Source of the DNA: Actinomycetes bacterium
Lineage (GTDB): Bacteria > Actinomycetota > Acidimicrobiia > Acidimicrobiales > RAAP-2
NCBI GenBank assembly: GCA_021791145.1
Contig: JAJYXE010000013.1
Coordinates: forward strand, 1-64,000
Length of the DNA: 64,000 nt
Direction: 5' to 3'
The translations under genes and the position numbers were made by a program. Of this stretch, positions 1 through 7,655 are shown piece after piece. A model generated the notes under the pieces. It ran no database searches. It had not been told where the DNA came from and was given only the letters and a program-made list of their open reading frames with translations. Positions within the stretch are counted from its first letter, which is position 1, and each line of letters starts with the position of its first letter.

Positions 1-2
1 CC

Positions 3-206
3 ACAGCGTCGCTTCCGGCGTCCATGTGCACCGTCGCCAACTACTGGGCCAACGGAGTGCTCGTCTACGAGGGCAACACCAAGTGCGGATCGTCGGGCGG
101 GCGCGTCTCCTCGTACTGGTCCAATCCCGGCTACTTCGACGCGGGCACCGTGCTCTGTAACACCTGGACGGGGATCCCAGGGAAGCCGTGCGAAACGATC
201 GAGTGA
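3..206 (+). CDS. 3' end of a hypothetical protein (5' end outside the window)
   Basis: The reading frame is open from the first bases of the window and ends with TGA at 204-206, so only the C-terminal 67 residues are visible. The segment is rich in Gly, Ser, Tyr and Trp and has four Cys, which looks like an extracytoplasmic domain, but I do not recognise a family. An internal ATG at 24 exists, yet the frame is already open before it, so truncation by the window edge is the simpler reading. It lies 84 bases before a gene for a secreted protein on the same strand. Confidence 0.5.
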   Translation, partial: TASLPASMCTVANYWANGVLVYEGNTKCGSSGGRVSSYWSNPGYFDAGTVLCNTWTGIPGKPCETIE

Positions 207-289
207 CTGCATTACATCGGCTGGGGATCGGTGCCATGGAAATGGAGAGTCTCGCCGGAAAGGCGACGCGAACCAGAGGGGGGAGACGT

Positions 290-1180
290 ATGGGCGCGCG
301 CAAGCGAGCAAGGCAGTTCGTCAGGCGCCTAGCCGCGCTGGTGGTATTGGCAGCCGCGATGAGTGTCTTGATCTCTGCCCTTTCGCTCCTCGCGGGACCG
401 TCCCGCATCGCCGCGGCGTATGAGTCGGATGTACAGGCGGGTGGGTTCGACCGGTGCCAAGCGCCGACGGTAACAACAATGTACAAATACTGGCAAACAA
501 TCGATACATATTGGTGGATGGGAATCTATCTCCCAAGTGGGGAAACGAAGGGATGTTCACAGCCCAATCTAAGCAAGTCATGGCAACACGCAGTAACGCA
601 CTTCACCGCCACAGGACAGGGCGTTGATCTCGGTCTCGTCTTCACTGGATACCAATCGGAGTGTGTCACACCGACACTTCATATCACACCGAGCAAACGC
701 TTTCCGTCTAATGCGACAGCCTACTATTGGGGTATCTCATCAGCCACAATCGCGATCAAGACAGCGAAGAACCTCACATTCGGCGGCGGTGCGATCTACT
801 TCGACATGGAACCGTTCAACAATTCAACAAGCGGCTGTAGAACGGGGGCTCGGAACTTCATAAGTGGCTGGGACTACGAACTGTCGCACAGCGGCTACCT
901 CGGTGGCGTGTATGCACTCTACGACGAAGTAGCAACATTCGACTTCGGGAACGTCCCGTATGCGGTCTGGGCCTCCATCAACACTCCAACCAATCCAAGT
1001 GTCAACACAATCCCAGGGATCACAGGGCTGTGGACGGGCCACCAGCGACTGAAGCAATACGCGCACACAGAGCCGACAACGGTCACGGGCGTGAGAACAA
1101 GAGAGGCGGTGGACTGGGATTGTTCGACAGCGCCGTTGAACGGTGCGTCGAACTGGCACGTCGGCTGCCATAAGACGTAG
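290..1180 (+). CDS. Secreted DUF1906 (Rv2525c-like, glycoside-hydrolase-like) protein
   Basis: The protein has 296 residues. The ATG at 290 follows a G-rich ribosome site (GGGGGGAG, 278-285); an upstream in-frame start at 188 would overlap the preceding gene and is less likely. The N-terminus is basic (MGARKRARQF), followed by a hydrophobic segment and an Ala-rich cleavage region, as in an exported protein. The mature part follows the DUF1906 pattern: FDRCQAP at its start, GIYLPSG, CSQPNLSKSW, then IYFDMEP with acidic residues on a beta-strand end as in TIM-barrel hydrolases, GGVYALY, and a closing VDWDC. Members such as Rv2525c are Tat-exported, cell-wall-associated proteins of unproven activity. 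The middle of the gene is noticeably more AT-rich than the core genes of this window. Family assignment is good; the enzymatic role is unknown. Confidence 0.75.
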   Translation: MGARKRARQFVRRLAALVVLAAAMSVLISALSLLAGPSRIAAAYESDVQAGGFDRCQAPTVTTMYKYWQTIDTYWWMGIYLPSGETKGCSQPNLSKSWQHAVTHFTATGQGVDLGLVFTGYQSECVTPTLHITPSKRFPSNATAYYWGISSATIAIKTAKNLTFGGGAIYFDMEPFNNSTSGCRTGARNFISGWDYELSHSGYLGGVYALYDEVATFDFGNVPYAVWASINTPTNPSVNTIPGITGLWTGHQRLKQYAHTEPTTVTGVRTREAVDWDCSTAPLNGASNWHVGCHKT

Positions 1181-1205
1181 TGAAGACGTAGTGGAGGTGC
1201 GACCG

Positions 1206-2471
1206 ATGGACGGAACGCACGACTTTGGCAAGCACGACAAGCGCTCAGTGCCGAGCCGCCGATCGCTTGCCGCAACGATTGCCGCAGTGCTCGCTGTCGT
1301 AGGTGTGGCCTCGTACTTGGCGACCAGCGACGGATCCCACCCCCGTCCTCACGGCGCGCAGCATCGGACGGCAATTGGGGATGTCGCGCGTTCGGGCGTG
1401 GTGACAGGATCCGTGACCAGCTTCGGCGGTGCTGGAGTTGACCTGTGGGCCGTTACGACCACAGGAACCTTGTACCTCACGACGGACGGAGGCCAGTCAT
1501 GGGCAACCATCACACCCCCAGTGTCGTTGGCTGGTGTGCGACCTGACGAAGTCGCAGTCGCCCAATACCAGACATCACTCGTGTGGTTGGTCGCCCCGGA
1601 TGGCGGCCAAGAGGTCCTCTTCCGCAGTGAGAACGCGGGTAAGACATGGTCGGGGCCGGAAGTGGTCGCGTCAAGGCCTTCGCTGTCTCCTGAAGATCAG
1701 GCGGCACTCGCCACACAGGGAACGACACCCGACACCGTGTATGCCCAGCTCCTGAGTCCGACCGAGGGCTTCATCACGCTCGACCGTTCGATCTTCGCGA
1801 CATTGGCAATAGCTACATTGGACGTGTCAATCGATGGCGGGGAGTCGTTCGACACCATGGTTCTACCAACCTTTGGGAGGGTAGCGTTCAAGTCCCCAAC
1901 AGTGGGCTTCGTAGCTGGAGGGCCCGGCGGTCAGCAAATCTATGAGACTGTTGACGCCGGCTCGACCTGGACAAAGCTCGGCGTCGTGGGGCCGGCAACA
2001 GCGAACTGGTCTCTCAGCCTCCCAGTGCTCTTTGGCTCTGGCTCCACAGCGACCGTCCCGGTGTACGCCAATGGCGGGCAAATCGGGACCGAGCTCTACC
2101 TGGTGCAGACGAACGCCGCCGCGCGCACACGTGGGCCTCCGTTGCACGTCGCGGGAACCACAACATCCAGTGGTCTCATTCTGACCAATTACGCCAATGA
2201 CCTCGTCGCTATGACACCGAAGGGGAGACACGTGTACCGAAGCGGATCCGGCGGCGCAAGCTGGACTACTTCTACTGTCACCGGACTGCCGACAGGTTGG
2301 TCTCTTGTGACAATCGTGTCCACCGGGACGGGCTCCGCGGTTGCAGTGGCCACGAATCGGAGTTGTGCCGCTACGGATGCCTACGGGAGGAAGGCGGACT
2401 GCAGTGAGATGTCAGCTCTCTTCTCTACTGCCACATTGACAGGCGGCTCGTGGACCAAGTTGACGCTGTGA
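1206..2471 (+). CDS. Membrane-anchored or secreted BNR/Asp-box repeat protein
   Basis: The protein has 421 residues. The ATG at 1206 has GGAGG (1191-1195) at good spacing. A basic N-terminus (RSVPSRR) precedes a hydrophobic helix at about residues 18-37, so it is a signal anchor or signal peptide. The rest is a beta-propeller-like repeat protein with recurrent Asp-box motifs: TTDGGQSW, SENAGKTW, SIDGGESF, TVDAGSTW and SGSGGASW, each followed by a hydrophobic strand. Such BNR/sortilin-like propellers occur in sialidases, xyloglucanases and many binding proteins; no catalytic set is recognisable here, so a binding or structural role at the cell surface is more likely. It follows the DUF1906 gene by 25 bases and is probably cotranscribed. 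It runs convergently into the broken recombinase. Confidence 0.7.
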   Translation: MDGTHDFGKHDKRSVPSRRSLAATIAAVLAVVGVASYLATSDGSHPRPHGAQHRTAIGDVARSGVVTGSVTSFGGAGVDLWAVTTTGTLYLTTDGGQSWATITPPVSLAGVRPDEVAVAQYQTSLVWLVAPDGGQEVLFRSENAGKTWSGPEVVASRPSLSPEDQAALATQGTTPDTVYAQLLSPTEGFITLDRSIFATLAIATLDVSIDGGESFDTMVLPTFGRVAFKSPTVGFVAGGPGGQQIYETVDAGSTWTKLGVVGPATANWSLSLPVLFGSGSTATVPVYANGGQIGTELYLVQTNAAARTRGPPLHVAGTTTSSGLILTNYANDLVAMTPKGRHVYRSGSGGASWTTSTVTGLPTGWSLVTIVSTGTGSAVAVATNRSCAATDAYGRKADCSEMSALFSTATLTGGSWTKLTL

Positions 2472-2507
2472 TAACCGCCGACTGGACCTGCACGACATAG
2501 CTGCCGC

Positions 2508-4066
2508 TCAAGCCAGTCGAAACCGCAGCCTGAGTCGCACCACGCGTCGGAGGACTGGCCCGGCTCCCGCCGGGGGCGCCGATCGCGCCAGGGCGCGAAC
2601 CTTCGGGTCCGCGCCACCTGGCACGCGGAACCACGGTACGACGCGGTCGCGACACTCGACGCGGATCTCGTGGACGAGCGCCTGGAGCAGTGCCTTGCGG
2701 GCCGGGACAGAGCCGGCCTTGAGGCTCTTCTCGATCTGGTGCCGAGTCGCGGCGAGTTCGTCTGCTTCGGGCGCCTTGAGGGACACCTGCTCGATGGCGA
2801 CGACCAGCTCCTCGCGCCGGGCGCGTAGCTCGCTCACCTTCGCGGCGAGCTGCTGCAGGCGCTTGCCGCATTGGACTTCGGACAGGGTGCCGGCCTCGAA
2901 CGCCGAGAGGTAGCGCTCGATCGCGTCCTCAGCCTTCGTGATCCCGGCGTCGATGACCGCCAGTTCCTTGTCGCAGTGCGCCTGCTGAGAACGCGCCCGG
3001 TGGCGCGAGGCCGAGACGGCCCTGTCGAAGAGATCGGTTCGCTCGTAGACGTGGAGCACCTCGAGTCGAGGATCGCCGCGTCCAGTTCCTCAGCGGGCAG
3101 GCGCTCGGCGTCGCAGAACTTGGTGCCGTAGCGCTGGCGGGAGAAACACGTGTAGTAGCGGTACCGGTAGCGATTGCCCACGGCCGAGGTCCCGACGAAG
3201 TGCTTGCCGCAGCGGGCACAGACGACGAGACCGGCGAGGAGGAACGGCGAGGTTGCCGAGGCCCGCTTGGAGTAGTTCTCGCCGCGCTCGGACAGAAGTG
3301 CCTGGACCCGCTCGAAGAGCTTGTCGTCGACGAGGTGGGGGTGCGGGCCGTCGTGGAGGGCTCGTCTCGGAAGAAGACCTTGCCGACGTAGACCGGGTTG
3401 CGCAGCACGGTGAGGACGGCCGTGCGGCTCCAGGGTCTGCCGGCCTTGGTCCGGTGACCAGCCTCGTTGAGCCACACCGCGAGCGCCCGGGCGCCATGCC
3501 GGCCATGCGCGTAGCGGTCGAAGATGACCGGTACGAGCGGTGCCTCGTCGAACTGGGGCGCGAGGTAGCCGGTGTGGGGGTCGATGTCGTAGCCGAAGGG
3601 CCGCGATCCGCCGCACCAGCCGCCCCAGGGCGGCCTTTCGCTCCATTCCGGCGATCACCCGGTCGACGATGGTGGCGCGCTCGAACTCCGCGAACACGCC
3701 GAGCATCTGGACCATCATCCGTCCCGCCGCGGTCGTCGTGTCGAACGGCTCGGTGGCAGAGCGGAAGGCGACGCCGGCCGCGTCGAGGTCTTCGAGGAGC
3801 TGGGCGAGGCCGCGGACATTGCGGGAGAACCGGTCGACTCGGTAGACGAGGAGGAGGTCGAACCGGTCGGCCCGAGCCTCGGCCAGGGCGCGGTGCAGTC
3901 CCGGCCGCTCGGTCGTCGCGCCCGACGCCTGGTCGCCGAAGCGCCGGGTGAGCTCCCAGTCGGGCTGGCTCTTCACGTAGGCGCCGAGCCGCTCTGCCTG
4001 GGCTTCGAGGGAGTAGGGCTGGTGGTCCTCGTCGGTCGAGATCCGGGTGTAGGTGGCGACTCTCAC
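2508..4066 (-). pseudogene. Large serine recombinase with three frameshifts
   Basis: Read from GTG at 4066 (GAAGGAGG at 4073-4080). The N-terminal resolvase domain has the catalytic-serine context VATYTRISTDE and VDRFSRN. Near 3615 the frame shifts and the recombinase domain resumes in another frame (PFGYDIDPHTGYLAP, then RTKAGRPWSRTAVLTVLRN). Near 3362 it shifts back into the zinc-ribbon segment (CARCGKHF ... YYTCFSRQ ... FCDAERL). Near 3060 it shifts again into the coiled-coil C-terminus ending RLRLRFRLA. Each break is explained by one base: an extra G in a G-run (about 3615), a missing C in a C-run (about 3362), and one missing base near 3060. The family acts as phage/ICE integrases or transposon resolvases. 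Either the gene has decayed, or the sequence has homopolymer errors. A TTG at 4135 overlapping the upstream stop is an alternative start. Confidence 0.8.
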
Positions 4067-4131
4067 GTGCGGCCTCCTTCTGGTGCGATCGGACTGGCTG
4101 GTCGGAGGAGACCTCCGGGGGTTGGCGCTGG

Positions 4132-4338
4132 TCAAGCGGCCTCCTGGTCATCGGGGTCGTCGACGTAGGGGGCGAGCAGGTCCGCCAGGGCGGTGACTGC
4201 CGCCTCCTCGTGCGCCGGGTCGAGGGGGATGTAGCTGGGGGACCGCAGGGTCAGGCTGGGGTTGCGGCACGGCCGGCGGCGCGACGAGGCCGCGGCGTGC
4301 TCGCCGCGGGAACGGTGGGGTTCGGGGTGCGCAGGCAT
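4132..4338 (-). CDS. Small protein upstream of the serine recombinase
   Basis: The protein has 68 residues. The C-terminal half (about SPSYIPLDPAHEEAAVTALADLL) is well-formed, with an amphipathic helix and an acidic end. From memory, similar short proteins often sit directly before actinobacterial serine recombinases, but I cannot name the family. The stop at 4132-4134 overlaps a possible TTG start of the recombinase, suggesting translational coupling. The ATG at 4338 has no clear ribosome site and the frame stays open upstream to 4629, so the start is uncertain. Function unknown; an accessory role in recombination is inferred from position only. Confidence 0.45.
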   Translation of the reverse strand: MPAHPEPHRSRGEHAAASSRRRPCRNPSLTLRSPSYIPLDPAHEEAAVTALADLLAPYVDDPDDQEAA

Positions 4339-4671
4339 GGGTTGTGCCCTGTGCGACCGGAGACAAGCGCCCTCGGGGTCGATATCCATGGCTCGAAGGG
4401 GGCGCGAAGTCAAGACCTCCAGCGAAGATTTCTTAATTTCTGTCCACCTGCCCGTCCGACGTGCCAGCGGGGGCGTGCTGACCAGGGCCGATGTGGCGAG
4501 CGGGGTACCTCGGGGGTAGGCCAATGCGTCGCGTGACGACTTCTCTGGGCTCTCGGCGGCCTCACCTGTGAGTGGTGCGGAAGTCCCCCACGGGTAGTGC
4601 GAGGCCACGGGGCATGCGACTGCCGTCATGCCGCGAGCGCCGCCTACGAGGGTCGCCGGCGCTGATCGGGG
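4339..4671. other. Spacer between the recombinase operon and the Clp_N gene
   Basis: No convincing gene. It contains a short AT-rich patch at about 4427-4442 (GATTTCTTAATTTCTG), unusual for this genome and a plausible promoter area for the leftward recombinase pair. I see no perfect inverted repeat that would mark an attachment site. Confidence 0.3.
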
Positions 4672-5157
4672 CTACAGCTGAGCTTTTCCTGCGTTCGCAC
4701 CGTCGCTGTTGGGTACGTAATCGGGTCGACTTATGAGCGAGAGAACTCTTCCTCGCACGTGCTGGAGATCCGTGCCGAGACCGCGCAGCATCTCCACTGG
4801 GGCGCTTTGTTCTTGTCGAACTAGCCCGAGGAGTAAGTGTTCCGTATCGATGCCGTTGTGACCAAGGCGCACCGCCTCGCGCAACGAAAGCTCTAAAACC
4901 ATCTTCGCGTCGGGGGAGAATGGTGGCCGTCCCGTGGGAGGTAGGGCCGAACCGGTCCGGTTCGGTACCTTCCAACGGGCGTCATCGAGCGACACACCTA
5001 GGGACGTAAGCGCCTGGGCTGCGAGACCGTCGCTCTCACGGAGCAGCGCCAGGAGGATGTGTTCGGTCTCGATGAGACGTTCACCGGGAATCCCTGCTTC
5101 CTCCTGGGCCAGCACGAGCACATGCCATCCTCTGTTCGTGAAGCGCTCGAACACCAC
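4672..5157 (-). CDS. Stand-alone Clp N-terminal (Clp_N) double-repeat protein
   Basis: About 161 residues from the GTG codons at 5152-5157. The product begins VVFERFTNRGWHVLVLAQEE, matching the start of ClpC (MFERFT...VVVLAQEEA). Two Clp_N repeats are visible: repeat 1 with LIETEHILLALLRESDG and LGVSLDDAR, repeat 2 with FSPDAKMVLELSLREA and GIDTEHLLLGLVRQE. No AAA+ Walker motifs follow; the protein ends about 20 residues after the second repeat. Clp_N domains bind adaptors and substrates for ClpC, so this may be a free adaptor or modulator, as in other actinobacterial stand-alone Clp_N proteins. The frame is open further upstream to 5244, but homology favours the start near 5157. The ribosome site is weak. 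Confidence 0.75.
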   Translation of the reverse strand: MVFERFTNRGWHVLVLAQEEAGIPGERLIETEHILLALLRESDGLAAQALTSLGVSLDDARWKVPNRTGSALPPTGRPPFSPDAKMVLELSLREAVRLGHNGIDTEHLLLGLVRQEQSAPVEMLRGLGTDLQHVRGRVLSLISRPDYVPNSDGANAGKAQL

Positions 5158-5301
5158 GGCAAGCTTGCCACCTGCGGGTTCACCGCGGCTGCTCGCGCGG
5201 CTGCCCACGCGCCCTTCCCGCGGCCGCCATTGACCCCTTGACAACGAGAATCAACTGGCGTAGGACCACGCCAGGAGGGGGCAAGGAGGGGGTGAGCGCG
5301 C

Positions 5302-6138
5302 ATGGTGGTTCGCTCGTTTTCACGTTTGATGGTCGCGCTTGTTGCTTTGGCGGCCGTTTTCATCTGGGCTCCGCTCGCGGGTGCCCAGGGTCCGTCGACA
5401 CCGACAAGGCCCGTCAACCATGGGCCGGCACCCACGATCATCTACGGACCTGTGAGCAAACCCATCAACATGGCTCCTACGGTGCCGACGGAGACGATCA
5501 ACAAGCCTGCGCAAAGCGGCTCGGCAACCACCTCACTGAGCGCGAGCCCGAAAGCGACTCCGGGTGTCACACCCGACGGTACCAACGAGAATCCGGAGTG
5601 CGGTTTCACAGCTGCTTTCGCGTTCGTCATTGGCAACTACGACGTGGACTGCCTACAAGGAACGGGCTACTACCACACAGCGATCGCGACACTGGTCTAC
5701 TTGGTGAACAACACCGGCTTCAGAGTGTGGTTCCACGAAGATTCCACAGGCGGCGGCTGGGCAGATTGTTTCGATCACGGCAATGCGTACCATCTCGGCG
5801 GTCGTGATGAGAATCCGGGAAGCATCCAAATTACGACGAACTCTACGCAGTGCACACCAAGCAGTGGCACGAAGCAGTGCGCTATTGATGACGAGATGGC
5901 GTGGGAAACCAACTTCTCCACGTCGGCGTGCCAGCATACCGGCACCACCGACGCGGACCCTCCGACCCCCATCTATTACCTGACCAACGGCAGCGGGGGT
6001 CGCGTGTGGCTCCATCAGGACCGCACAGGCGGCGGTTGGGCGGACTGTTTCAACAATAATAATGCATACGATCTGTATGGAACGGGAGACGACTCGCCGG
6101 GCAACATTCAGGCGATTTCGAACTCGACACCCTGCTAG
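5302..6138 (+). CDS. Secreted protein with two copies of a crystallin-like WxDCF domain
   Basis: The protein has 278 residues. The ATG at 5302 follows GGAGGG-type purine tracts (5275-5292). A signal peptide is clear: MVVRSFSRLM, a hydrophobic core, then PLAGAQ. A Pro/Thr-rich linker (about residues 30-95) leads to two related halves. Each contains a Leu-rich strand (YLVNNTGFRVWFHED in the first, YLTNGSGGRVWLHQD in the second), then GGGWADCF, a Tyr/Asn-rich stretch, and PGSIQITTNSTQC or PGNIQAISNSTPC. This resembles small secreted actinobacterial beta/gamma-crystallin-like proteins, but I cannot assign an exact family. The duplication within one gene is direct. Function unknown; extracellular location is likely. 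Confidence 0.7.
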   Translation: MVVRSFSRLMVALVALAAVFIWAPLAGAQGPSTPTRPVNHGPAPTIIYGPVSKPINMAPTVPTETINKPAQSGSATTSLSASPKATPGVTPDGTNENPECGFTAAFAFVIGNYDVDCLQGTGYYHTAIATLVYLVNNTGFRVWFHEDSTGGGWADCFDHGNAYHLGGRDENPGSIQITTNSTQCTPSSGTKQCAIDDEMAWETNFSTSACQHTGTTDADPPTPIYYLTNGSGGRVWLHQDRTGGGWADCFNNNNAYDLYGTGDDSPGNIQAISNSTPC

Positions 6139-6190
6139 CCCCATCTCTTCACGCCGTCATTTGAGCTGATCGCCGCGCGTCCGCGGAATT

Positions 6191-6248
6191 GCCCTCCCAG
6201 TAGGAGAAACTGTTGTTGCTGACGCAACAGCATCCCGAACCAGGAGGG
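6191..6248. repeat. Imperfect inverted repeat at a possible IS end
   Basis: GCCCTCC at 6191-6197 and GGAGGGC at 6243-6249 form inverted arms around an inner pair TGTTGTTGC / GACGCAACA. The structure lies directly before the truncated transposase frame at 6259 and includes its ribosome site (CAGGAGGG). It may be the left end of the dead insertion sequence, or simply its leader hairpin. Confidence 0.35.
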
Positions 6249-6258
6249 CATCTCCAAA

Positions 6259-6372
6259 GTGAACGCTAACAGCACCCGTCGCGTCGTGGTGGAACCCGGT
6301 GGAAGCGGCGTGGCGGCCCACGTCGGGCTGCACGCGCTTGGATCGTTTGCCGGCGTGAAGAGGCTGGGCTAG
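6259..6372 (+). pseudogene. N-terminal remnant of an IS1380-like transposase
   Basis: A GTG at 6259, ten bases after AGGAGGG, opens 37 codons ending in TAG at 6370-6372. The peptide runs VNANSTRRVVVEPGGSGV, then AAHVGLHALGSFAGVKRLG. This looks like the N-terminus of actinobacterial IS1380-family transposases, which start with a basic stretch followed by a Gly-rich turn and a hydrophobic helix. The remaining catalytic part (about 400 residues) is absent, and the downstream DNA belongs to another element. The identification is by eye from a short segment. Confidence 0.45.
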
Positions 6373-6381
6373 CAGGGGATA

Positions 6382-6504
6382 TTAGGCATGGGCTGTCCGG
6401 CGGCCCCTTTTCCCGGCGGCCAGTTGAAGCCTCTCACTCAGCCGCACGAACCGTCGGAGGACTGGACCGACTCCCCCCGGGGGCGCCACGACCGCTACTG
6501 GCAT
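6382..6504 (-). pseudogene. C-terminal remnant of a second serine recombinase
   Basis: On the minus strand the frame ending in TAA (6382-6384) encodes APPGGVGPVLRRFVRLSERL, then QLAAGKRGRRTAHA. This parallels the C-terminus of the recombinase at 2508-4066 (APPAGAGPVLRRVVRLRLRF). The DNA also matches over about 35 bases (shared CGTCGGAGGACTGG core at 2546-2559 and 6451-6464). Upstream the similarity fades, so only the tail of a second, different recombinase is left. Confidence 0.6.
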
Positions 6505-6606
6505 CCTCGCCGCGTCGGACCTTCAACGGCGCGACATTCGGGAGCGGCGATCGCGCCGTGACTGCGACGTTTTGACGTCGCATCGCTCTCGTATTCTCGG
6601 CGCGTG

Positions 6607-6807
6607 ATGCTACGAGACGTCATCTGTACTTTGGAGCGAGACGGCTGACGCCTCGACAGACAGGTCGGCTCTCACCGCCAGTTCCGTCATCCGGGCCGGC
6701 CCGGTACGGTGACGGTGGCAGGCAAGCCGAGTGATGAAGTGCCGAAGGGTGCGCTTTGATCGATCTGGCGGAAGGCGGGCACGCCGGGAAGGCAGAATGG
6801 TGACTGA
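6607..6807 (+). pseudogene. hicA: hicA toxin pseudogene (two in-frame stops)
   Basis: Read in one frame from ATG 6607 the DNA encodes MLRDVICTLERDG, stop (6646-6648), then RLDRQVGSHRQFRHPGRPG, TVTVAGKPSDEVPKGAL, a second stop (6757-6759), and SIWRKAG. The segment SHRQFRHP ... TVTVAGKPSDEVP is the diagnostic core of HicA mRNA interferases (double-stranded RNA-binding fold, catalytic His in GSHxxF). The first stop stands where the family has the Trp of DGW, consistent with TGG to TGA. The toxin cannot be made full length. It overlaps the start of hicB, the normal hicAB order. Confidence 0.75.
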
Positions 6808-7011
6808 GCACGTCGTCGTGATCGAGCAGGAAGACGACGCCTGGGGTGCGTATGTGCCCGATCTTCCTGGCAGCGTGGCGGCTGGCCGCTCCCGCGAGGT
6901 CGAGGAACTCATCGCCGAGGCGATCCATCTGCACTTCCAGTCGTTGTGCGAGCATGGCGAGCCAGTCCCCCTCCGACGGCGATGGGCTCGACGAAGGTCC
7001 GGGTCCGATGA
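6797..7011 (+). pseudogene. hicB: hicB antitoxin with a one-base frameshift near its 3' end
   Basis: ATG at 6797. The product MVTEHVVVIEQEDDAWGAYV continues PDLPGSVAAGRSREVEELIAE and AIHLHFQSLCEHGEPVP, a complete HicB RNase-H-like fold (typically a GAYVPDLPG motif and an E/DGEPVP end). After GEPVP the annotated frame runs on into about 100 unrelated residues, to 7315. Restoring one C in the CCCCC run at about 6967-6971 gives GEPVPPPTAMGSTKVRVR and a stop at 7009-7011, the expected end for this family. So the antitoxin is probably frameshifted, although the folded domain itself is intact and could still be produced with a foreign tail. Confidence 0.7.
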
Positions 7012-7655
7012 GCACCGCGACCCTCGAATGCCCCCTTCACCTGACGTAGCCGACACGGCTGACCTTGGTGTGCAGCCCGGCGAGGCTGGCCGCCGGCCCT
7101 TCGACCAGCCGCTCGAGGTTCGCATTGTGGAAGGACGGGGGCGCCTTGCAGTCCTGCAGCCCGACCCCCGCCAGGTCTTGGCAGTGCCTCCTGGGAATGC
7201 CAAGATCGTGGGGTCGTTCGAGCGTCAGGAGCACGAGAAGGGCAGTCGCAGTGCAGGTGGTCACGTCGGGTCTCGTTCGTGGGGGCTTGCGGTGCGTTCC
7301 TTGTTCGCTCGCTGACCGCTCGCGCATGCCCAAGGGGCCGCCCGTCTCCCGGCGAGGAGGCGGCTGACGTCGTCTCGCCGCGTCTCGTGGGGATACCGAC
7401 ATGCACTCCGGACAGCCGAACCTGTCCGTGCCCCAGCTCGTCGGTCCTCGCCGCTCCCGGCGCCCCACGCCGCGGTTGGGCCGAACACCTGCGTGCGCAT
7501 CGCACCTGCAACGTACGGCGGTGGACGCACGACCGATGGCCCGATTCACGCCCCGACCGTCGAGGACCCCCTCGCGGCCGGCCCGAAGGCCGCCGACACC
7601 GGGATCTGCCAGAGCGCAGTCACCGAGAGCGAGAGCGCAGTCACCGAGAGCGAGG
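7012..7655. other. Region without a recognisable gene
   Basis: Open frames exist on both strands because of high GC, but none has family motifs I recognise or a good start. The minus frame ending at 7037 (ERPHDLGIPRRHCQDLAGVG ...) looks protein-like and may be another decayed element, but I cannot name it. A 21-bp direct repeat lies at 7611-7652. Confidence 0.3.
7611..7652. repeat. 21-bp tandem repeat, two copies
   Basis: Two perfect copies of a 21-bp unit (AGAGCGCAGTCACCGAGAGC plus G) at 7611-7631 and 7632-7652, directly before the possible ATG at 7656. Confidence 0.85.

Noticed and set aside
6191..6372. Complete insertion sequence
   Set aside because: Only 37 codons of transposase remain and no right end is visible downstream.
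7012..7320. HicB C-terminal extension to 7315 as a real domain
   Set aside because: The tail is Arg/Pro/Gly-rich and unlike any HicB; one added C restores the normal family end at 7011.
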